Shown here: positions 45,590-52,874 of the stretch, piece by piece | Position numbering within the stretch: position 1 is the first letter of the stretch | Layout of the letters: each line of letters starts with the position of its first letter | Source of the DNA: Cellvibrionaceae bacterium | Lineage (GTDB): Bacteria > Pseudomonadota > Gammaproteobacteria > Pseudomonadales > Cellvibrionaceae | Direction: 5' to 3' | Assembly (NCBI GenBank): GCA_002707785.1 | Contig: PANW01000059.1 | Span: forward strand, 63,640-116,513 | DNA: 52,874 nt | Translations under genes and position numbers: made by a program | Notes under the pieces: generated by a model | Seen by the model: only the letters and a program-made list of their open reading frames with translations | The model's database searches: none | What the model was told of the DNA's origin: nothing

Positions 45590-47761
45590 ATGTTGATAAT
45601 GCCGATGAGACCGTTGGTCAGTAGGGTTGCTGCCTTTGTCGCGGTTGTGTTTTTTATCTTTTTCTCAAAAGTGCACGCTCAAACTTTGGGTGATGTTCGT
45701 TTTTCGGAGTTGCCTGGTGATCGCTTCGAAGTGCGTATGAAATTTGATGCTCTCCCTCAGGATCCGGTTGGATACACTATCGAGCAGCCTGCGAGAATTG
45801 TCTTGGATTTTGCTGGTGTAGAAAATCAATTGAAGGGGAAGAAGTTTCCTCTCTCGTTTGAAAATGCTAAATCTGCCGTTGTTTTAAGTAGTGGTGATCG
45901 CACTCGATTGATCTTAAATCTGTCTCAGTTGACTGCGTATTCGACCCGAACCGATGGTGACTCTTTCATCATTGAGGTCGGCAGTAAGCAAGAAAAGAGC
46001 TATTTGGCGGGAGCTTCTAGCGCAACTAAAAAACTGGCAGCGGAAATTAACGAGCATCAATCTTCGGTTTCAGGAATTGATTTCCGTCGAGGGGAGTCTG
46101 GGGAAGGTAAAGTCATTGTGGATTTAAGTGACCCTTCTGTGGATATCAATGTTGAGCAAACAGGGGCCAAGATAGCGATAGAATTTATAGGTGCTCAGCT
46201 TCCAGCAGCACTGCGTCGTAGCTTAGATGTAACGGATTTTGCGACACCGGTGAAAATGATTGATGCTGACTACGATGGTCGAAAAACAACGCTTGAAATT
46301 AGCGCTTTGGGAGAATACGACTACTTGGCCTATCAGGCCGATAATACCTACGTGATTAGTGTAAAGCCTTTATCTGAAGCAGAAGTGGAGGAGAAGAACG
46401 CTCGTTTCTCGTTCGTAGGTGAAAAGTTATCACTTAACTTCCAGAGTATTGAAGTGAGATCGGTGTTGCAGCTGATTGCAGACTTTACTGAATTAAATTT
46501 GGTGGCTAGCGATACGGTTGGCGGGAGTATTACCCTGCGTTTGGATAATGTTCCCTGGGATCAAGCTCTTGACTTGGTTCTGAAAACTAAGGGCCTTGAT
46601 AAACGCCAAATTGGTAATGTACTAATGGTTGCTCCAGCTGCCGAAATCGCAGAGAGAGAGCGCCAAGAGTTAGAGACGAAGAAACAGCTTCAAGAATTGG
46701 CGCCACTAATCACTGAGTATGTGCGTGTTCGCTATGCTAGTGCCAAAGAGCTTTTTAAGCTCTTTGATGACGAAGGCAGCAGTGGGGGAGACTCGGGAGA
46801 TTCTGGTGGTGCGGGAGGTGGCAGTACTACAAGTATTCTCTCCGCTCGTGGTTCAGCCATTGTGGACGAAAGAACCAACTCTATTATCTTGACTGATACT
46901 GCGGAGAAAGTTGCCGAGTTTAAAAAACTGGTAGAGAAAATTGATATTCCTATTCGTCAAGTGATGATTGAAGCTCGGATTGTAATCGCGAGAGATGACT
47001 TCCTAAAAGAATTGGGTGTTCGTTGGGCTGGAGAGTTTTTAACTGGCGGTAAACATAAATATGAAGGTAGTGGAAGGTTAGAAGGGTTAGTCAATGGTGA
47101 TGGTCAGGGCCCTGAGGGCGTCTTTATCGATTCAGATGGAGATGGCATTACGGATGATGAGAGAAACTTACTCGATTCTCGTTTGGTTGATTTGGGTGTT
47201 GATAATCCCGCAGGTTCAATAGCATTGAACTTTTTGTCCGACAATGTTCTCTTAGGTATGGAGCTTAGCGCCTTACAGGATAGTGGTCATGCCGAAATTG
47301 TTTCTCAACCGAAGGTTATTACTGGTGACAAACAACAGGCGCACATCGAGTCGGGAACGGAGATTCCCTATCAAGAGGCATCCTCTAGCGGTGCGACAAC
47401 TACCTCGTTTAAAGAGGCAGTGCTCAAATTAGATGTCACTCCGCAGATTACACCTGATGATCAAATTATTATGGATTTGAAAGTCAATCAGGATGCTATT
47501 GGAGAGATTGATTTGGCCAGTGGTATTCCCACGATTGATGTCACTGAGCTTCAAACGCAAGTATTGGTTGCTAATGGCGAGACTGTTGTTTTGGGAGGGA
47601 TTTTCCAAAATGAAAGAACAGAGGGCGAAACCAAGGTTCCTTTCTTAGGCGATTTACCCTATGTTGGACGTTTGTTCAGGCAAGATGTGTCGCGAGAAAA
47701 TAAGCGAGAGTTGCTGATTTTCATTACGCCCAAGATTCTTCATGACGATTTGGTTAAGTAG
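45590..47761 (+). CDS. pilQ: Type IV pilus secretin PilQ
   Basis: PilQ forms the outer-membrane gated pore through which the pilus passes. The 723-residue protein has a signal peptide (VAAFVAVVFFIFFSKVHA), two AMIN domains, an N0/STN region (LNFQSIEVRSVLQLIADF) and the secretin core (QVMIEARIVIARDDFLKELG), ending in the VPFLGDLPYVGRLFR motif. A Gly/Ser-rich linker is near residues 400-415. At residues 514-524 lies DSDGDGITDDE, like a calcium-binding loop, an insertion not typical of PilQ. ATG 45590 with AAGGA eight bases upstream is chosen; other in-frame ATGs follow at 45599 and 45605. Confidence 0.96.
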   Translation: MLIMPMRPLVSRVAAFVAVVFFIFFSKVHAQTLGDVRFSELPGDRFEVRMKFDALPQDPVGYTIEQPARIVLDFAGVENQLKGKKFPLSFENAKSAVVLSSGDRTRLILNLSQLTAYSTRTDGDSFIIEVGSKQEKSYLAGASSATKKLAAEINEHQSSVSGIDFRRGESGEGKVIVDLSDPSVDINVEQTGAKIAIEFIGAQLPAALRRSLDVTDFATPVKMIDADYDGRKTTLEISALGEYDYLAYQADNTYVISVKPLSEAEVEEKNARFSFVGEKLSLNFQSIEVRSVLQLIADFTELNLVASDTVGGSITLRLDNVPWDQALDLVLKTKGLDKRQIGNVLMVAPAAEIAERERQELETKKQLQELAPLITEYVRVRYASAKELFKLFDDEGSSGGDSGDSGGAGGGSTTSILSARGSAIVDERTNSIILTDTAEKVAEFKKLVEKIDIPIRQVMIEARIVIARDDFLKELGVRWAGEFLTGGKHKYEGSGRLEGLVNGDGQGPEGVFIDSDGDGITDDERNLLDSRLVDLGVDNPAGSIALNFLSDNVLLGMELSALQDSGHAEIVSQPKVITGDKQQAHIESGTEIPYQEASSSGATTTSFKEAVLKLDVTPQITPDDQIIMDLKVNQDAIGEIDLASGIPTIDVTELQTQVLVANGETVVLGGIFQNERTEGETKVPFLGDLPYVGRLFRQDVSRENKRELLIFITPKILHDDLVK

Positions 47762-47764
47762 TCC

Positions 47765-48277
47765 ATGCCCCAAAGTTTGATTCTTGTCGGCCCTATGGGG
47801 GCCGGCAAGTCTACTATCGGCAAGTTGCTTGCTAGCATCCTAGGCCTCCCCTTTTCTGACAGTGATCGTGTGATTGAGCAAAAAACCGGAGCGGATATTC
47901 CGTGGATTTTTGATGTCGAGGGTGAGTCGGGTTTTCGTCAACGAGAAACCTCTGTGCTCGACGAATTGCTTCAGGCAGACCCAATGGTGGTCGCTACCGG
48001 TGGTGGTATTGTGATGAAGGATGAGAATAGGAATCTGCTGAAAGGCGATGGGGTTGTTGTCTATCTCACTGCATCGGTCGACCAGCTAGTCGAGCGAACT
48101 TATAAGGACAAAAAGCGTCCTCTGTTACAGGTAGATGATCCAGAGGCCAAGATTCGTGAGTTGATTGCTCTGCGCGATCCTCTCTATCGCGAGGTGGCGG
48201 ACATCATCGTGCAAACCGATCGCCGCAGCCCCAGAGCCGTGGCTCAGGAAATCGCTGATCGCTACCAATCGCAGTGA
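47765..48277 (+). CDS. aroK: Shikimate kinase
   Basis: AroK phosphorylates shikimate in the chorismate pathway. The 170-residue enzyme has Walker [15 protein letters not shown] (about residues 9-22), [18 protein letters not shown] with Asp ligands for shikimate, ETSVLDELL, and [10 protein letters not shown], with a lid region KDKKRPLL. It starts three bases after pilQ, the usual pilQ-aroK junction. Confidence 0.97.
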   Translation: MPQSLILVGPMGAGKSTIGKLLASILGLPFSDSDRVIEQKTGADIPWIFDVEGESGFRQRETSVLDELLQADPMVVATGGGIVMKDENRNLLKGDGVVVYLTASVDQLVERTYKDKKRPLLQVDDPEAKIRELIALRDPLYREVADIIVQTDRRSPRAVAQEIADRYQSQ

Positions 48278-48363
48278 TAGAGATGCTGGTGGTTTGCCCA
48301 CCCGTTTCGTGCATATGGTAAACTAGCGCGCTCTTTTATTGTTCAAATTTAGGCAGTTGTATC

Positions 48364-49437
48364 ATGCGCACGTTACAGGTCGATCTAGGCGATCGAAGCT
48401 ATCCCATCTATATTGGTCAGAATCTACTGAACGACCCTCAATGGTTGCGACCCTTTGTGAAGGGCAGTCAAGTGTGCGTGGTTACCAATGAAACCATTGC
48501 ACTTTTGTATTTAGATCGCGTGCTGGCTTTGCTCGACGGTTTGCAGGTGTCTACGGTGGTTTTGCCGGATGGCGAAGCGCATAAAACTCTAGATGTCCTG
48601 TCGACCATTTATGATCGATTGCTAGAGGATCGCCATAATCGCACCACCACTTTGATTGCGCTAGGGGGGGGAGTGGTTGGCGATATGACCGGATACGCCG
48701 CTGCCAGCTATCAGCGCGGTGTCGACTTTATTCAAATTCCTACCACGTTGCTGTCTCAGGTTGATTCCTCGGTGGGTGGGAAGACGGGCGTGAATCACCC
48801 GCTAGGTAAAAATATGATTGGCGCTTTTCATCAGCCCAACGCAGTGGTGATTGATACCGACGTATTAAGCACTTTGCCGCCTCGCGAGCTGTCTGCCGGC
48901 ATCGCAGAGGTGATCAAGTATGGCTTGATTGCCGATGTGGATTTCTATCAGTGGCTTGAACAAAATGTAGAGCGATTGATGGTCTGCGATACCGATGCCT
49001 TAGAAGAAGCGATCGAGCGCTCTTGTCAGAATAAAGCGGATGTTGTCGCCCAGGACGAGCGGGAGGGTGGTATAAGAGCTATTCTCAATCTTGGTCACAC
49101 CTTTGGGCATGCAATTGAAACGGCGCAGGGCTATGGCAATTGGTTGCATGGCGAAGCGGTGGCAACAGGTATGCTGATGGCGCTGGATCTATCGGCCCGA
49201 GAGGGCGCAATTACTGCGCAGGAAGTTGAGCGTCTGCGAACGTTGCTGCAGCGCGCAAAACTACCGGTGGTGTCGCCTGAAGATATGACCGAGCAGCAGT
49301 TTATGGATTTAATGGCGGTCGACAAAAAAGTTCTCGATGGCCAGTTGCGTTTGGTGTTGTTAGATCAAGTGGGGGCCGCATCAGTTACCAATCAATTCGA
49401 TGTTGAGAATCTAAAGCAAACGCTCGCGAGTATATAG
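48364..49437 (+). CDS. aroB: 3-dehydroquinate synthase
   Basis: AroB cyclises DAHP to 3-dehydroquinate, the second step of the shikimate route, using NAD and a divalent metal. The 357-residue protein shows [20 protein letters not shown] (NAD), [32 protein letters not shown], and the metal ligands in AEVIKYGLI and [11 protein letters not shown] with [10 protein letters not shown]. It is 86 bases after aroK. Confidence 0.97.
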   Translation: MRTLQVDLGDRSYPIYIGQNLLNDPQWLRPFVKGSQVCVVTNETIALLYLDRVLALLDGLQVSTVVLPDGEAHKTLDVLSTIYDRLLEDRHNRTTTLIALGGGVVGDMTGYAAASYQRGVDFIQIPTTLLSQVDSSVGGKTGVNHPLGKNMIGAFHQPNAVVIDTDVLSTLPPRELSAGIAEVIKYGLIADVDFYQWLEQNVERLMVCDTDALEEAIERSCQNKADVVAQDEREGGIRAILNLGHTFGHAIETAQGYGNWLHGEAVATGMLMALDLSAREGAITAQEVERLRTLLQRAKLPVVSPEDMTEQQFMDLMAVDKKVLDGQLRLVLLDQVGAASVTNQFDVENLKQTLASI

Positions 49438-49585
49438 GCAGTAAATCACTAGCCCCTAGGTCTTTGGCAGAGGTCGAAAAGTGTGTTCATGTCAGTCGCA
49501 GTAGTCTGATACACCGCCTATGATCTACCGAGCATTCAGTTGCGAGAAGTTATCGCCCAACCATCTATAGGGAGAGGCACTCGTC

Positions 49586-51328
49586 ATGGATTATAAAAGT
49601 GAAGACAGCGACCATTCAGCCAGTGAGGTGGTCTCCAGTGATGGTGATTTTCAAACCTCTGATGATGGGGCGGGCTCATTGGTGAATGCTTATGATATTC
49701 CTCGCGGCCAGGGGCTAGTGCCTGACTATATCGAAGCCATGCAGTTGCATGCCGATCCGTTTTCCTCTGGACTGCATTCGCCCGACGAAGATTACCTAGG
49801 TGCGGGCCGTCAAGAAGTCTTAGATCAAGTCGATCATCTGTCAGAGTTTAGCGCCAGTGTGCTGGTCATCTCTGGTGCAGCAGGCTCCGGTAAGACCACT
49901 TTATTCGAAAATCTGTGTCAGAGCTTGGCTGCTCAGTGGAACCTCTGCTCAATCAGTGCGCAAGTATTGTCGTCAACCGAACTTATCTTTGAGCATCTTG
50001 CCATCGCTTTGCAGGTGGAAGTCGCATCGAGTGCGAGCGCTGGCGAACTGATGGTGGCCATACGGCATCGACTGATGCAGGACGAGCTTGAGCCGTTTAT
50101 GTTGCTGGTAGATGACGCCCATCTTCTTGATGATACGGTGCTGGGCGCCTTGATGAGTTTGTTGCAATCCAATGGATTGGAAGGGGAGTTACCTTTCAAT
50201 GTCATTCTGTTGGGGGATGAAGCGCTGATTCATCGCTTGGACGGCTTCTCATTGGTGGATGTGTTACTACACGACCTCTGCCTGCTGCCGTTCACTCTCA
50301 CAGAGACTCGCGAATATCTCCTGCATCGCCTCAAGTGGGGAGGTTGGACCGATGAGCTGCCCTTTGATGAAGTAGAGCTGTCACAGCTGCAAGTTGAATC
50401 TGAAGGTATGCCCTCGCGTTTGAACGATGCTGCTCGACGTCTATTGATTGATCGTGTGACGATTAATTATGAGCAGTTGGAAGAAGGCACTGGGCTGCCT
50501 ATCGCTCACTTGTTTAGCTTAGTGGTGTTGCTCGGCGTATTGATCATGGCGTACTTCTATAAAGACAGTTGGTTCGCAGAGCAAGATCAGGCACTCGAGA
50601 CCGCGCACATGGAGTTGTTGCGAGAGAATTCACCATCGCAAGGAGCGGGTGCTGCCCTCCCAGCGGATGAGGTGTCTCCTTTTAAATCTGATGTGATCGC
50701 TCAATCGGAGTCGGCTGCGCGATTAGCTGAGCTACAGAATGGACTGCCGATGGCGGAAGCCGCGAATCCTGATGGGCTAGACTCGGCCCCGTCTAAGTCC
50801 GCAGTCAAACAAGAGTCTGTGGTGTTAGGCATGCAAGAGCCCCCGAAGTTTGCGTTGCCGGAACCCGTTTTACCCCAAGCGGTCGAGCAAGATAAGCCAG
50901 AAGTTGAGGATATGTCACGCGAGCTAGCCCGATTTACTGCCCCCGCGGCAAGCCATCCAGCCCCTTCGGTATTACCGAAGCCGGAGGTTGTTGTGGCCGA
51001 TCGCAAGTTCTCGGACAGTTTGACTGCTGATGAGCAAGAGTTGATGGCCTTGGATGCCAGCCGGTATGTGCTGCAAGTGATGGCCGCTGGTTCAAAGTCT
51101 TCCGTCGAGCAATTCATTGCGTCACAGCCCAATCGCAGCCAATTAAGATTATTTACCACTTGGCGTCAGGGTAAACCCTGGTATGCGGTGGTGGTGGGTG
51201 ATTTCAATTCCTCATCCGAGGCTCGGCAAGGGGCGGATAAGTTACCGTTAGCCCAGAAAAAAGCCGGCCCTTGGCCGCGGTCTGTAGCTGGCATCCAATC
51301 CACGATCAAGGATTTTCGTCGCATTTAG
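49586..51328 (+). CDS. AAA ATPase with C-terminal SPOR domain (DamX-like)
   Basis: This 580-residue protein has an AAA/ExeA-like ATPase at the N-terminus (Walker A SGAAGSGKTTLF near residues 96-107; Walker B LLVDDAHLLDD), a span (LFSLVVLLGVLIMAYFY, about residues 309-325), a long low-complexity periplasmic region rich in Pro and Ala, and a C-terminal SPOR domain (YVLQVMAAGSKSSVEQF, then WYAVVVGDFNSSSEARQGAD). The aroB-this-gltB position matches the DamX-type gene of other gammaproteobacteria. It probably acts at the division septum, where SPOR binds peptidoglycan; the ATPase role is unknown. Confidence 0.88.
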   Translation: MDYKSEDSDHSASEVVSSDGDFQTSDDGAGSLVNAYDIPRGQGLVPDYIEAMQLHADPFSSGLHSPDEDYLGAGRQEVLDQVDHLSEFSASVLVISGAAGSGKTTLFENLCQSLAAQWNLCSISAQVLSSTELIFEHLAIALQVEVASSASAGELMVAIRHRLMQDELEPFMLLVDDAHLLDDTVLGALMSLLQSNGLEGELPFNVILLGDEALIHRLDGFSLVDVLLHDLCLLPFTLTETREYLLHRLKWGGWTDELPFDEVELSQLQVESEGMPSRLNDAARRLLIDRVTINYEQLEEGTGLPIAHLFSLVVLLGVLIMAYFYKDSWFAEQDQALETAHMELLRENSPSQGAGAALPADEVSPFKSDVIAQSESAARLAELQNGLPMAEAANPDGLDSAPSKSAVKQESVVLGMQEPPKFALPEPVLPQAVEQDKPEVEDMSRELARFTAPAASHPAPSVLPKPEVVVADRKFSDSLTADEQELMALDASRYVLQVMAAGSKSSVEQFIASQPNRSQLRLFTTWRQGKPWYAVVVGDFNSSSEARQGADKLPLAQKKAGPWPRSVAGIQSTIKDFRRI

Positions 51329-51431
51329 CTTCCTTTTCGTGAATCTTTACCACTCACTTCCTTGTGCTCTAAGATCTTCATCTTGCCAACTAGGTCACAA
51401 GCGGGTAATATTCTGCCCCCATTTGCCAAGG

Positions 51432-51459
51432 AGCCCCTCATTTAGACAGGGGCTTTTTT
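51432..51459 (+). terminator. Rho-independent terminator before gltB
   Basis: GCCCCT and AGGGGC arms are followed by six T, 105 bases past the AAA/SPOR gene; gltB is thus transcribed from its own promoter. Confidence 0.9.
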
Positions 51460-51528
51460 GTCTCAGGCCTGATTAGATAAGGCATGAGGCGGTGATAAAA
51501 GATTTTTTGGATTAATGAGTGATCGCCT

Positions 51529-52874
51529 ATGACCACTGGCCTCTACCAGATAGACGAGTTTAAAGATAACTGCGGATTCGGCTTGATTGCCCACCTTGAG
51601 GGCGAAACCAGCCACCGTTTGCTGACGACTGCAATTGAGTCCTTAACCTGTATGACTCACCGCGGCGGCATTGCTGCCGATGGTAAGACCGGCGACGGCT
51701 GCGGATTGCTGATGCAAAAGCCCGACAGCTTCTTGCGCAAAGTAGCGCAGGACGAGCTAGGTGTTCAGTTGCCGGAATTCTACGGTATCGGTTCGGTGAT
51801 GCTGTCTCAGGACGAAGCTATTGCTTCGAATGCCTGCGCCGTCGTCGAAGAAGAGCTAAAAGCTGCCGGATTGAAAGCCGTTGGTTGGCGTACTGTGCCG
51901 ACCAATTCAGAATGCTTGGGCCCAATTGCCTTGGCGTCTTTGCCTGAATTTCGTCACTTATTTATTGAAGCCGAGAAAGACTTCTCCGAGCAGGAGCTGA
52001 CAGCTGCGCTGTTTATGGCGCGTCGCAAAGCAGAAAAGCGCTTAGAAGACGACAGCAGCTTCTATATCGCAAGCCTCAGCGCGAGCGTAGTGTCCTATAA
52101 AGGCCTGATGATGCCGGTCGACATTCCCAAGTTCTTCTTGGACTTGGCGAATCCGGAATTGGAAACCGCAATTTGCGTGTTCCACCAGCGCTTCTCTACC
52201 AACACCACGCCACAGTGGCCGCTGGCCCAGCCGTTTCGCATGTTGGCTCACAACGGTGAGATCAATACCGTTATGGGCAACCGCAACTGGTCCGTAGCGC
52301 GCACGCCTAAATTCACCAGTGAGCTGTTGCCGCAACTCGATGAAGTGACGCCGCTGGTTAACCGTACCGGTTCTGATTCCTCTAGCCTGGATAACATGGT
52401 GGAAATACTGCTGACTGGCGGTATGGAATTACACCGTGCTGTACGTATGTTGGTGCCGCCGGCCTGGCAGAATGTTGAGCACATGGATCCAGATCTACGT
52501 GCCTTCTATGAATACAACTCTATGCACGTTGAGCCGTGGGACGGTCCCGCGGGTCTGGTAATCACCGATGGTCGCTACGCGGTGTGTACCTTGGATCGCA
52601 ATGGTTTGCGCCCTTCCCGTTGGGTGATCACGAAGGACGGATTTATCACCGTCGCGTCGGAAGTCGGCACCTACGACTATCAGCCTGAAGATGTGGTGGC
52701 AAAAGGTCGTTTAGGGCCTGGTCAGATTCTCTCGGTGGATACACAAACAGGTAAGCTGTTCCACACCGAAGACGTTGATCAACTGCTCAAAGACAGCAAG
52801 CCTTACAAGCAATGGTTGAACGAAAAAGCCACTCGTATTGAGGGCACTTTGGAATCAGATGTTGCTGATGCCAA
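51529..52874 (+). CDS. gltB: Glutamate synthase large subunit, N-terminal part (3' end outside window)
   Basis: GltB makes glutamate from glutamine and 2-oxoglutarate with GltD. The visible 448 residues form the class II amidotransferase domain. Translation from ATG 51529 starts [20 protein letters not shown]: Cys15 would become the N-terminal nucleophile after removal of a short propeptide. [35 protein letters not shown] and [11 protein letters not shown] line the glutaminase site, and [10 protein letters not shown] follows. The frame is open to the window end, so the FMN and synthase domains lie beyond. It is preceded by the terminator at 51432-51459 and a gap of 70 bases. Confidence 0.96.
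   Translation, partial: MTTGLYQIDEFKDNCGFGLIAHLEGETSHRLLTTAIESLTCMTHRGGIAADGKTGDGCGLLMQKPDSFLRKVAQDELGVQLPEFYGIGSVMLSQDEAIASNACAVVEEELKAAGLKAVGWRTVPTNSECLGPIALASLPEFRHLFIEAEKDFSEQELTAALFMARRKAEKRLEDDSSFYIASLSASVVSYKGLMMPVDIPKFFLDLANPELETAICVFHQRFSTNTTPQWPLAQPFRMLAHNGEINTVMGNRNWSVARTPKFTSELLPQLDEVTPLVNRTGSDSSSLDNMVEILLTGGMELHRAVRMLVPPAWQNVEHMDPDLRAFYEYNSMHVEPWDGPAGLVITDGRYAVCTLDRNGLRPSRWVITKDGFITVASEVGTYDYQPEDVVAKGRLGPGQILSVDTQTGKLFHTEDVDQLLKDSKPYKQWLNEKATRIEGTLESDVADA

Overview
The window reads as chromosomal core DNA of a Gram-negative gammaproteobacterium. Outer-membrane machinery (a TonB receptor, the PilQ secretin, an RND pump), TatABC, the UbiE/J/B ubiquinone genes and gene neighbourhoods familiar from Pseudomonas and its relatives (hslV-hslU-DUF971, ubiE-ubiJ-ubiB-hisI-hisE-tatABC, priA / rpmE, ponA / pilMNOPQ-aroKB-AAA/SPOR-gltB) all point that way. 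The gene order with moderate GC suggests a free-living, probably marine, member of the Pseudomonadales/Cellvibrionales side. That placement is inference; the window has no rRNA gene. I recognised no tRNA, rRNA, CRISPR array, transposase, integrase or prophage gene.

Layout. 1-2.9 kb: the 3' end of a class II-like PHA synthase, a 2H-phosphoesterase-like protein, a DUF6164 protein and a periplasmic binding protein. 2.9-8.9 kb: an amino-acid catabolism island, with a spermidine-synthase-like protein and an Lrp/AsnC regulator facing away from a fused 2-oxoacid (indolepyruvate-type) ferredoxin oxidoreductase and a leucine/phenylalanine-type dehydrogenase. 9.0-13.1 kb: an alpha/beta hydrolase, an untracked 43-residue membrane protein, and a metal-uptake unit made of a TonB receptor with a His/Asp-rich loop, interrupted by an in-frame amber codon, and a small His/Cys exported protein. 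13.3-17.2 kb: hisB, hisH and hisF, with a divergent PilZ / PAS-GGDEF pair where hisA usually lies. 17.3-26.7 kb: a leftward block of DUF6316, a divergent polysaccharide deacetylase, an SdiA-regulated-like protein, a C-terminal processing protease, tatCBA, hisE-hisI and ubiB-ubiJ-ubiE. 26.9-31.3 kb: an RND efflux permease and its lipoprotein adaptor without an outer-membrane channel gene. 31.4-37.8 kb: an eight-copy GATGCGA repeat, DUF971, hslU-hslV, a lipoprotein built of 13-residue repeats, a SPOR protein and priA. 38.0-42.6 kb: rpmE, a malic enzyme and PBP1A. 42.8-52.9 kb: pilMNOPQ, aroK, aroB, an AAA/SPOR protein and the start of gltB.

How they work together. Most genes are housekeeping: histidine and aromatic amino-acid synthesis, ubiquinone synthesis, protein export and quality control, wall synthesis, type IV pili and nitrogen assimilation. 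The accessory parts are the amino-acid catabolism island, the metal-uptake unit, the c-di-GMP pair and the RND pump. No complete new defence or mobile system is evident. The observations most worth following are the amber-interrupted receptor with overlapping Zur-like and Fur-like boxes, a calcium-loop-like insert in PilQ, the c-di-GMP pair in the hisA position, the heptamer repeat, the 43-residue membrane protein and the 13-residue-repeat lipoprotein.
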